Origin: Dehalococcoidia bacterium
GTDB lineage: Bacteria; Chloroflexota; Dehalococcoidia; GIF9; AB-539-J10
Length of the DNA stretch: 38,480 nucleotides
Reading direction: 5' to 3'
Assembly: GCA_030611085.1 (NCBI GenBank)
Contig: JAUWQI010000012.1
Coordinates: 1 to 38,480, forward strand
A model generated the notes under the pieces. The model had not been told where the DNA came from. It worked only from the letters and a program-made list of their open reading frames with translations, and searched no databases. Shown one piece after another: positions 7,567-14,222 of this stretch. Both the position numbers and the translations under genes were made by a program. The number at the start of each line of letters is the position of its first letter. Within the stretch, counting starts at the first letter, position 1.

Positions 7567-8028
7567 ATGAGTAATAGAGCAGCAAAGTTTGGCAGCATAT
7601 ATTTTGGCGTCTTTGGCGCCATCGTATTGCTCTTCGGCATAGCAGGATTTGTAGTGATGGGGGTGTATGGAATGGAAGGTGTTACCTGGGGACCTTTGGA
7701 GATGTCGGGCATGTTCCTGATATGGGAAGCAATTATCCTTATCTCTGCTGGCGCTATGTACCTATCCAGCGTGTCCAAATTCGGGGAAGTTCGCCAGCTA
7801 GCAAAATCTGTAGCAGCTAGCATAATGATATGGATTGTTGCTGGAATGGCAATCTGGGCAATGATAGCCGGTTCCATTCCGGGAGGAGAAGAAGGTCCTT
7901 GGTTTAATCCTCCAGTGGATTTCATAGCCACTTATGCTCCGCCATATATGCCGGCAATCTTTTTGTTACCCTTCTCGCTGGCGATAATCTATTTTATTCG
8001 CAGCAGAAGAAGGAGTGTGACGGCATGA
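7567..8028 (+). CDS. small integral membrane protein of the feo operon, unknown function
   Basis: 153 residues with four predicted membrane helices (about 9-32, 45-68, 83-104 and 124-146), a short acidic loop (GGEEGPWF) and a basic tail RSRRRS. I do not recognise the family. It starts at ATG 7567 behind a consensus AAAGGAGGTGA and lies 47 bases after the FeoB permease in the same direction, so it is probably co-transcribed with feo. It could be an accessory subunit of the split FeoB (inference from position only). Confidence 0.75.
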   Translation: MSNRAAKFGSIYFGVFGAIVLLFGIAGFVVMGVYGMEGVTWGPLEMSGMFLIWEAIILISAGAMYLSSVSKFGEVRQLAKSVAASIMIWIVAGMAIWAMIAGSIPGGEEGPWFNPPVDFIATYAPPYMPAIFLLPFSLAIIYFIRSRRRSVTA

Positions 8029-8043
8029 TATAAGAAACTAAAA

Positions 8044-8116
8044 GCACCAGGGAGCTTAACACTTTCCAAATTTGGACTTTGGACGGTCGCTTTCGGAGGT
8101 TTTTCATCCCTAGTGC
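8044..8116 (+). other. possible structured RNA or hairpin element downstream of the feo operon
   Basis: GCACCAGGGA (8044-8053) pairs with TCCCTAGTGC (8107-8116) apart from one G-T pair. Inside lie the perfect palindrome TCCAAATTTGGA (8065-8076) and GGTCGCTTTCGG. No protein-coding frame is apparent. It could be a structured 3' region or small RNA. No known riboswitch was recognised. Confidence 0.35.
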
Positions 8117-8173
8117 ATTGTAAGTATAACACGAATTTGGATTTTGAAAAGCAAAATAAAGCTGCCGTTTAGT

Positions 8174-8230
8174 TGTCACCCTGAGCGATAGCGAAGGGTC
8201 TCTAGATTCTTCACTTTGCTCAGGATGACA
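8174..8230. repeat. dispersed palindromic repeat, copy 2
   Basis: Compact 57-base inverted repeat: TGTCACCCTGAGCGATAGCG at the left and GCTCAGGATGACA at the right. It is the clearest full-length copy in the window, in the gap between the 4-TM protein and the triple-FeoA gene. Confidence 0.85.
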
Positions 8231-8286
8231 GGCAGGGTTGTTAAATAAACTTAGTCAAGGTCAAAATGATGAAAGGAGGGCAAGAA

Positions 8287-8997
8287 ATGAAGTTGTTAAC
8301 ACAGGTGGAGCCTGAAACCAAGGTGGTGGTTAAAAAAGTTGAAGGAGGTTCAGAACTCAAAACATCTCTTGGTGATCTAGGAATTGAAGAAGGGGTGGAG
8401 CTTACTTTGCTTGCTTCAGAACCGGTGCATGCCCACATAGGGCCTATTTCCTTAAAGGTAGCTGGTAAGGAGATAATCGTGAGCCAGGGGTGGGCAGACA
8501 AGATATTTGTGGAAAAAGAGGGAATGCTGCTTCCCCTCTTAAGGCTAGAAAAAGGAGATAAGGCAGTGGTTAAATCTATTGAAGCCGGGGGAGCCTTTAA
8601 GGAATGGATTTCCGAGCTGGGCATCAATGAAGGTGGTGAAGTGGAGTTTTTAACGCATATCCCTGATGAGACATTGGTTCTCAAATTAGCTGAGAAGGAG
8701 GTAAAAATGGGGCCAGGCAAGATGTCGAGGGTGTGGGTGGAAGTCGAGGGGAAGGTTATGCAAATCAATTACCTGGAGCAAGGCAAGAAAGCTAAAGTAA
8801 CCAAGGTAACTGGCGGTACCCAGCATAAGCAAGAGATGGAGGAAGCGGGAATTAAGGAAGGGATAGAGGTAACTTTACTTGGAAGGGAAAAGGGTAAAGG
8901 GCTACCCAAAAGAAAAGGCAACTATGTGCTGGCGAAAGTAGGGGAGCAAATGATAACCATTGGTCGTGGCATGGCGGAAAAGGTTTTGGTGGAGTAG
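8287..8997 (+). CDS. protein of three tandem FeoA domains
   Basis: 236 residues made of three consecutive FeoA-type SH3-like barrels, roughly residues 1-76, 78-152 and 154-236. Each has the pattern KVxGG..K..L..LGIxEGxEVxLL, followed by G(K/E)xxxI(S/G)xGxAxKIxVE. The third is closest to canonical FeoA (MITIGRGMAEKVLVE). There is no membrane segment. ATG 8287 is chosen because AGGAGG (8274-8279) lies 7 bases upstream; the ATG at 8266 has no such site. By family it should act around FeoB or bind metal. The three covalently joined copies mimic a FeoA trimer, which is an inference. Confidence 0.85.
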   Translation: MKLLTQVEPETKVVVKKVEGGSELKTSLGDLGIEEGVELTLLASEPVHAHIGPISLKVAGKEIIVSQGWADKIFVEKEGMLLPLLRLEKGDKAVVKSIEAGGAFKEWISELGINEGGEVEFLTHIPDETLVLKLAEKEVKMGPGKMSRVWVEVEGKVMQINYLEQGKKAKVTKVTGGTQHKQEMEEAGIKEGIEVTLLGREKGKGLPKRKGNYVLAKVGEQMITIGRGMAEKVLVE

Positions 8998-9010
8998 TAA
9001 GGAGTTAGAT

Positions 9011-10312
9011 ATGTCCTCACAAAAAAGAAGACTATGGGAATTTTATGGCCCTCTAGTCTGCCGTCTCATCGGGCTCACCTTCGATGAAGACCAACTGAAC
9101 AAAGTTGTAAAGAAGCTGAGACCTAAGGATGTCCAACCACTGCTGACATCCCCGGAAGAACACGCGGTGTTGGTTGAAACCTGCGCCAATCAGAATGAGG
9201 TTTCCAAGTATGTAGAAAAGATACTGGAAAGGCAGTTTGAGCTATACCGAAAGTTAGTTGACGGAATAGGTCCAGAGGACATTTGTCAATTTATCGAAGG
9301 CGAAAGGGAAATTAACGGACTCAAAAATGTCCCTCTTCCTGCCCTAATTTGGTTTACAGTGCGAGGGCAGCATGAAAGGATAAATGAAATTGAAGCCAGA
9401 CTTTTCTGCATTATTCACCACAAGGAACACCAAGCTTTAAGGTTCTATGACGCCCTTTCCAGGGAGCTATCTAATGGCAAGGTGGAGAATGTGCTGGAGG
9501 AATTGAGGGGGGCATTGAAATCGAAGGAAGAACTTCAAAAGAGATGTGAAAGGTCGGAGCGAAAAAGAGAGCAGTTAAAATTGGAAGTAGAAGCGATTAA
9601 GAAAGATAAATCGCAAGTCGCTCTGGCTTTGGCTGAGCAGGAACAGCTAAATGAGAGGCTAAAGAATGACTTGGAGAGGTTAGGTGGGCAGTCAGCTTTC
9701 GACCAAATCGAAAGCCTGAAGAAAGAAGTAGAGCTTTTGAATCAGGAAATCAAAACTCTGACTCAAGAATTGCTCCACCAGGAATATTATGGAGCAAGCT
9801 TCATGATTGATGAGTCTGCAACAGAAGTTTCCTGTCATTCTGAGCTTCCTCCATTGTCATTGCGAGCGGAGCGAAGCAATCCAAGAGACCCTTTGCTATC
9901 GCTCAGGGATGACATAGATAAAGAGCAAGATGGCCAGCTATCTCTTAAAGGTATAAAGGTGGCTTTTGTGGGAGGACTACAATCGCTTGTGCCTCATTAT
10001 CGCCGAATGGTAGAAAACTTGGGCGGCGTTTGTGAGTATCGTGAAGGGTGCCGAGGGAGGAAAGAGGCGGAAAATCTTGTGGGCGGTGCCGATATAGTGT
10101 TTTGTCCCATAGATATGAACAGCCACGGTTGCTACCGCTGTATCAAAAGAGCCTGTAAGTTAACAGGCAAACCTTGCTGTTTCCTCCGCAACTCCGGCTT
10201 GAGGATGTATGGAAGGGGGCTGGTTGATTTTGCCAAGAGCTTAAGTGAGCAAAGAAATAGTGAAATAAAAAAATTTACGCTAATTAAGTTAGTTAGGACT
10301 AACAAAACCTAG
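9011..10312 (+). CDS. DUF2325-domain protein with coiled coil, carrying a repeat insertion
   Basis: 433 residues. The N-terminal part (1-160) is of unknown type. A long charged coiled coil spans about 155-265. A segment at about 275-302 is the translation of a dispersed repeat. The C-terminal DUF2325 domain spans about 315-420: KVAFVGGLQSLVPHYRRMVE, then DIVFCPIDMNSHGCYRCIKR and GKPCCFLRNSGL. DUF2325 is a Rossmann-like domain with conserved Cys/His, often encoded near metal transport genes; its biochemical role is not established. The start ATG 9011 follows TAAGGAG. The last ten codons coincide with the candidate operator at 10288, so gene and regulatory site overlap. Confidence 0.82.
   Translation: MSSQKRRLWEFYGPLVCRLIGLTFDEDQLNKVVKKLRPKDVQPLLTSPEEHAVLVETCANQNEVSKYVEKILERQFELYRKLVDGIGPEDICQFIEGEREINGLKNVPLPALIWFTVRGQHERINEIEARLFCIIHHKEHQALRFYDALSRELSNGKVENVLEELRGALKSKEELQKRCERSERKREQLKLEVEAIKKDKSQVALALAEQEQLNERLKNDLERLGGQSAFDQIESLKKEVELLNQEIKTLTQELLHQEYYGASFMIDESATEVSCHSELPPLSLRAERSNPRDPLLSLRDDIDKEQDGQLSLKGIKVAFVGGLQSLVPHYRRMVENLGGVCEYREGCRGRKEAENLVGGADIVFCPIDMNSHGCYRCIKRACKLTGKPCCFLRNSGLRMYGRGLVDFAKSLSEQRNSEIKKFTLIKLVRTNKT
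9833..9914. repeat. dispersed palindromic repeat inside a coding region, copy 3
   Basis: TGTCATTCTGAGC at the left and GCTCAGGGATGACA at the right enclose a second repeat type, TTGCGAGCGGAGCGAAGCAA, related to the copy near 22790. The reading frame of the DUF2325 gene stays open through it and gives residues such as SLRAERSNPRD. Confidence 0.85.
10267..10303 (+). promoter_or_regulatory. candidate iron-repressor operator in front of flavodoxin
   Basis: GTTAG-TTAGGA-CTAAC at 10288-10303, followed by AAAA and preceded 21 bases earlier by AAAAAAATTTA (10267-10277), as at 4909-4945. It overlaps the final codons of the DUF2325 gene and lies 49 bases before the flavodoxin start. Iron repression of flavodoxin is common in bacteria. 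Confidence 0.6.
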
Positions 10313-10351
10313 CCCTTACAGCAGAAATATGAAGAAAAGAGGTATTTAAAA

Positions 10352-10804
10352 ATGTCAAGAGCTATTGTGATTTATGGCTCAAACACTGGGAATGCAGAGG
10401 CATTGGCTCAGAGCGTGGCTTCGGGGTTTGAAGAAGGCGGCGTGGAAGTCACTATAAAAGATGTAGCTACGGCTAAGGGCGATGACCTGGCCAGCTATGA
10501 TTTGGTTGTGCTTGGTAGCTCTACTTGGGATGGGTTACACGATGATTTTGAGGATTTCTACCAAAAAATGGCTGGTTTGTCCCTGGCAGGGAAGAAGGCA
10601 GCAGTATTCGGTCCGGGTGATAGTGCGAACTATCCCGACACATTCTGCGAGTCCGTAGACATACTCGAAGAACGGCTCAAACAATGTGGGGCTGATATGG
10701 TAACAGCGGCGTTGAAAATTGATAGGCCTATGGGAGAGGAAATGGATGAGGCTGCCAAGGAAGAAGCTAAGACATGGGCGGTAAACATAGCAAGAGCGCT
10801 TTAG
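10352..10804 (+). CDS. flavodoxin (short-chain type)
   Basis: 150 residues, the length of Desulfovibrio-type flavodoxins. The FMN phosphate loop is SNTGNAE (residues 10-16). The aromatic loop near residues 58-66 reads SSTWDGLHD, with a Trp typical of FMN stacking. The third loop FGPGDSANYPDTFC contains the second FMN-contacting aromatic. It is a low-potential one-electron carrier that can substitute for ferredoxin. The candidate iron-repressor operator directly upstream supports expression on iron shortage. The ribosome site is modest (AGAGGT). Confidence 0.95.
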   Translation: MSRAIVIYGSNTGNAEALAQSVASGFEEGGVEVTIKDVATAKGDDLASYDLVVLGSSTWDGLHDDFEDFYQKMAGLSLAGKKAAVFGPGDSANYPDTFCESVDILEERLKQCGADMVTAALKIDRPMGEEMDEAAKEEAKTWAVNIARAL

Positions 10805-10838
10805 AGAAATTTCTAATCGAGATATAGGAAGTTTTACT

Positions 10839-11240
10839 ATGAGGAAGAGGAACTACCAAAAATTTATCATTGATTTTTGTCAGTATCAATTATTTGCGCA
10901 GCATATCTACGAATATAAAAAGAGGTTAAGAGACCTAGTTCTCTTTACCACAAGGATATCAAATAAGAGTGCGATTGAAGAGAGATTAAGGAAGGAAGGC
11001 ATAGATTATTTTATCCAGGAGGTCAATGCAAACAAAGTAAACATCTTTTTTGGTGATAGAAGATGTGTAGATGTCATAAGGGAAATGAGATTTAACTCAT
11101 TATCAGATTTAAGCGATGAGGAGGATTTTATCATTGGCATAATGTTGGGTTATGACAGATTGAAACAGTGTGAGCGCTATCTTAAAAGAAAACATAGCAT
11201 GGAGTGGCTTTGGGTGGGGAGCGTGAAAGCTGGTACCTAG
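10839..11240 (+). CDS. DUF2023 family protein
   Basis: 133 residues. The body matches DUF2023: HIYEYKKRLRDLVLFTT, KEGIDYFIQEVNANKVNIFFG and DFIIGIMLGYDRLKQCERYL. This small uncharacterised family is commonly found beside flavodoxin genes. The last 17 residues (RKHSMEWLW and onward) go beyond the usual end of the family and may reflect a lost stop. It follows the flavodoxin by 34 bases and is probably in the same transcript, pointing to a role tied to flavodoxin or iron limitation (inference). Confidence 0.85.
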   Translation: MRKRNYQKFIIDFCQYQLFAQHIYEYKKRLRDLVLFTTRISNKSAIEERLRKEGIDYFIQEVNANKVNIFFGDRRCVDVIREMRFNSLSDLSDEEDFIIGIMLGYDRLKQCERYLKRKHSMEWLWVGSVKAGT

Positions 11241-11269
11241 AGGAGAAACTCAAAGGAGAAAGAGCAAAT

Positions 11270-11830
11270 TTGGATAGCATGCAAGTTCTAGCTGGAGCTT
11301 TGATTCTATCGGTGATTCACGGGGTGATGCCAGACTACTGGATTCCATTGGTTGCAGTCAGCAAAACCGAAAAATGGTCTCGCCGGGAAAGTTTATTAGC
11401 TACAATCCTCGTTGGTATCCCTCATACAATCAGCACTGTTGGGATTGGGATTATCGTTGGTCTAATCGGCTATAAGATTTCCTCCTCCTATGAAATGGTA
11501 GGAAGAATTGTTGCTCCTTCGATTCTGGGTATCTTAGGGCTTATTTATATATTCTTGGATTTTAAACGCCAACGCCAGCACAACTTTATAAAGATAGGCG
11601 AATTTTCGAGAAAGTCTAAATTTGCCGTCATAGCCCCTTTGGCTACTGCATTGTTCCTTTCACCTTGCGTTGCTATTGGAGCATATTATTTTGTAGCAGG
11701 CGGCTTTGGCTGGTTTGGTATCGCTATGGTTTCAGCTACATATCTAATTGTGACTGTTGGCACTATGATTCTCATGGTAAATCTAGGTCTAAAGGGAGTA
11801 GAAAGAATAAGATGGCATTTCTTGGAGTAG
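11270..11830 (+). CDS. NicO/UreH-like membrane protein, interrupted before its last helix
   Basis: About 187 residues from TTG 11270, chosen because AAAGGAG (11252-11258) is 11 bases upstream; ATG 11279 is the alternative. At least five membrane helices are present, with the opening SVIHGVMPDYWIPLVAVSKT resembling the H-x3-PD(H/Y) motif at the start of NicO/UreH-type nickel or cobalt transporters. The frame hits TAG at 11828-11830. Past it the same frame continues as HERLVTGIVLVILGMFIYFV to TAA 11897-11899, a convincing final membrane helix. So the gene probably once reached 11899 and now lacks that helix, or the stop is read through. Metal specificity is unknown. Confidence 0.65.
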   Translation: MDSMQVLAGALILSVIHGVMPDYWIPLVAVSKTEKWSRRESLLATILVGIPHTISTVGIGIIVGLIGYKISSSYEMVGRIVAPSILGILGLIYIFLDFKRQRQHNFIKIGEFSRKSKFAVIAPLATALFLSPCVAIGAYYFVAGGFGWFGIAMVSATYLIVTVGTMILMVNLGLKGVERIRWHFLE

Positions 11831-11912
11831 CATGAGAGGCTTGTTACCGGAATAGTATTAGTTATTTTAGGCATGTTCATTTACTTTGTGGAGATATAAG
11901 GGAGGTTAGAAA

Positions 11913-12740
11913 ATGAACTGGAGAGAGGTATGGGGGAGAAAGTACAAAGAAAGAGCTAGTGCGGGCATTAAAACGGAACTTGGCTCAGAATATTGGGACA
12001 AAGTGGCGGAGGATTACTCGCAGTGGAATAAGTCCAACGACTATGAATATGGAAGAAAAGCGATAGAGGCAATGAAAGAGATAATAAATCTAGATTTTGA
12101 AGCTCTAGATATTGGGGCAGGCCCGGGAACACTGGCGATACCTTTTGCAAAAGCAGTGCTGAAAATGACTGCCATCGAACCTTCGCCGGTCATGCGCAAG
12201 TATTTGTTGAGAAATGCGAGAGAAGAAGGAATCCAAAATATCGAGGTAATGAACAGAAGTTGGCAGGAAGTCGATGACTTTGATATCAGGAAAAGGTTCG
12301 ATATTGTCGCCTGCTCTCATCTCCTCTGGCAGTTCGCGGATGTTGATAAGCAACTTGAGCGGATGGAACACGCATCCAGGGGCTACTGCTACGTAGTTCA
12401 TCCCGCTGGTGGGACAGACCCAATGGTTAAAGCTCTATGGACTGAGGTGATGGGGAAGAATTACGCAGGAGAAGTGGACCCAGACCTGGATGACCTGGTT
12501 TTTGTAATGCTACGCCAGAGGGAAATACTGGTAAATGTCAAAGTGATAGATTACACCACGAAACTACCAGTGGAGCAAGAAGTCAGGCTCATAGCACGTC
12601 TTCTGAGCAAACATGCGGAAGTTACTCCTGCCCTGATGGAGCTTATCGGGAAAAGCGTCTTAGGGAAGTCGCGAAATGGTGTGTATGAAACGAGAAGCAA
12701 TGCAGTGGTGATGTGGTGGGAAATGCTCCCAAGTGAATAA
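11913..12740 (+). CDS. class I SAM-dependent methyltransferase
   Basis: 275 residues. The N-terminal helical part has YWDKVAEDYSQWNKSNDYEY. Motif I is ALDIGAGPGTLAIPFA (about residues 60-75), followed by the acidic strand TAIEPSPVM and the later strand FDIVACSHLLWQF. The C-terminal half is variable, and the substrate cannot be told. It starts behind GGGAGGT and lies 14 bases after the end of the interrupted membrane protein frame, so it belongs to the same direction and possibly the same transcript as the iron locus. Confidence 0.88.
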   Translation: MNWREVWGRKYKERASAGIKTELGSEYWDKVAEDYSQWNKSNDYEYGRKAIEAMKEIINLDFEALDIGAGPGTLAIPFAKAVLKMTAIEPSPVMRKYLLRNAREEGIQNIEVMNRSWQEVDDFDIRKRFDIVACSHLLWQFADVDKQLERMEHASRGYCYVVHPAGGTDPMVKALWTEVMGKNYAGEVDPDLDDLVFVMLRQREILVNVKVIDYTTKLPVEQEVRLIARLLSKHAEVTPALMELIGKSVLGKSRNGVYETRSNAVVMWWEMLPSE

Positions 12741-12794
12741 CAAAGAAGTGCCAATGAGCATGATCGTTCGAAAATTTTATATAGGAGGTTAAAA

Positions 12795-13463
12795 ATGCCG
12801 GGAAGCGAAAAGGAATATAAGTATTGGGGCGAACGTGCCAGCACACACGATAATGACTACCTCTACATAACCGGACCTACAATTAACCGAGAAATAAAGG
12901 AGTGGCTCATACTTCAATTTGAGGTTACTGATATGGTTTTAGAATTGGGCTGTGGCTCGGGGGGCTTTTCAGAAATGATTGCCGACAAAGTAAAGCACCT
13001 GACGGCGACAGATTTGGCTCCAGAAATGGTTGGGAAGGCTAAGGGGAAGCTAAGTCAGTTCGGTAATGTAGAAGTCCAGAAAGAGGATTGCTATAACACT
13101 TCATTTAAAGATAATACCTTCGATGCTGTTCTAATGGTGAACTTACTTCACATTGTGAAAGAGCCGGTCACGGTTCTGGAAGAAAGTCGTAGAGTTCTAA
13201 AGGATGACGGAAGGGTGGTAATAGTGGATGTTACTGGATGTGGGATGCCCTTTTTATCAAAGATGGCTCTGGGATTTCGTTATATGAAAAAATGGAGTCG
13301 TCCCGCGCCGTATAGCAGAAATTTTGCTCCTGGGGAAGTCACCAAAATTGCTCAAGAGGCAGGTTTTATGGTTGAAGAATTAAACCTAATTGGAAAGGAC
13401 ACCAAGGCGGTATGTGTAACAGGTCGGAAGACGATGAGTGAAGATATGCAGAATGAAAGTTAA
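12795..13463 (+). CDS. class I SAM-dependent methyltransferase (UbiE/arsM-like fold)
   Basis: 222 residues. Motif I is VLELGCGSGGFSEMIAD (about 48-64), then TATDLAPEM for the adenosine ribose and FDAVLMVNLLHIV. The methyltransferase-11 ending follows: VLEESRRVLKDDGRVVIVDV. The sequence AGFMVEELNLIGKDTKAVCV closes the fold as in UbiE-type enzymes. It starts behind ATAGGAGGT. The substrate is unknown: quinone, lipid and metalloid methyltransferases all share this pattern. The next frame begins inside its 3' end. Confidence 0.88.
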   Translation: MPGSEKEYKYWGERASTHDNDYLYITGPTINREIKEWLILQFEVTDMVLELGCGSGGFSEMIADKVKHLTATDLAPEMVGKAKGKLSQFGNVEVQKEDCYNTSFKDNTFDAVLMVNLLHIVKEPVTVLEESRRVLKDDGRVVIVDVTGCGMPFLSKMALGFRYMKKWSRPAPYSRNFAPGEVTKIAQEAGFMVEELNLIGKDTKAVCVTGRKTMSEDMQNES

Positions 13464-13662
13464 TAACAAAAGCTTATCCCAAAAATTGACCGAAAAATTT
13501 ATATGGCTTGGTTCAAAATATAGCCATCCTCCTTATCATAAACGGCTTATGAAGGAGGTATTTTCCCTTGTGCTTGGTAAAAAAGACAGGATAATCGACA
13601 TCGGCTGTGGGGCAGGTGGGCTTTCCAGGAAATTAGCTCAGAGGGAAGGTGAATCATGTTAG
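13453..13662 (+). pseudogene. truncated SAM-dependent methyltransferase (N-terminal part only)
   Basis: From ATG 13453 the frame encodes about 69 residues: an N-terminal helix (FIWLGSKYSHPPYHKRLMK) and motif I (IIDIGCGAGGLSRKLAQ), ending at TAG just after the SAM-binding loop. No motif II or catalytic part follows. It overlaps the preceding gene by 11 bases and runs 7 bases into the next. Like the fragment at 4972, it breaks right after motif I. It is probably a deletion remnant whose downstream part was replaced by the next gene. Confidence 0.7.
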
Positions 13663-14222
13663 GTCTCTGGAATTTGTGGCTTTTCTTTGTTCTTGGATAC
13701 GGGATAATCTGGGCTTCGATGATATGGGCTAATCGGAAACGAGGAAAACTTATTGAAGACCCTGAGCTTTATAAATTTCACGGCAAGAAAGTCGTGGTTA
13801 TCGGCTGGACATGGCTTATAGCAGTTTTCTCAATTAGTCTGTTCACGCCCGTTAACTTTGGGCTACTATTCTGGGTTGGTCTGCCATTTTTTATTGTGGG
13901 AATAATCCTGAATGTGGTTTCTATGCATTCATTTGCCCAGTTCACCGGTGGAGTCAACGCCACAGGGATTTATCGCCACTCGAGACATCCAATGTATGTT
14001 GGCGGATTTTTCTTTCTTTTAGGATTGTGCCTCATGGGCTGGTCTACTTCAATTTGGAGCATCGCTTTCCTTGCTCTATTCATTATTTCCATACCTTATT
14101 ATCACTGGAACGCTCTGCTTGAGGAGGCTTTTCTAGTGCACAAATATGGTGATTCCTACCGTGAATATATGAATAGAACGCCGAGATATTTTTTATTCTC
14201 TAAGAAGGAGGTTAAGTCATGA
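13656..14222 (+). CDS. isoprenylcysteine carboxyl methyltransferase/PEMT-like membrane methyltransferase
   Basis: 188 residues with about five membrane helices and the C-terminal SAM-binding signature of the ICMT/phospholipid methyltransferase group: GIYRHSRHPMYVGGFFFLLG (about 107-126), then NALLEEAFLVHKYGDSYREY and MNRTPRYF. Bacterial members methylate diverse lipids or metabolites, so the substrate is open. The start ATG 13656 overlaps the truncated methyltransferase. Its terminal ATGA overlaps the next gene by 4 bases, so the two are translationally coupled. Confidence 0.88.
   Translation: MLGLWNLWLFFVLGYGIIWASMIWANRKRGKLIEDPELYKFHGKKVVVIGWTWLIAVFSISLFTPVNFGLLFWVGLPFFIVGIILNVVSMHSFAQFTGGVNATGIYRHSRHPMYVGGFFFLLGLCLMGWSTSIWSIAFLALFIISIPYYHWNALLEEAFLVHKYGDSYREYMNRTPRYFLFSKKEVKS

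Noticed and set aside
8960-9010. Upstream start for the DUF2325 protein
   Set aside because: It would overlap the end of the triple-FeoA gene and has no ribosome site; ATG 9011 after TAAGGAG is better.
10839-11240. CDS at 11204 as an independent start of the NicO/UreH-like protein
   Set aside because: That ATG lies inside the DUF2023 gene without a ribosome site; the TTG at 11270 or ATG at 11279 after AAAGGAG fits the family start.
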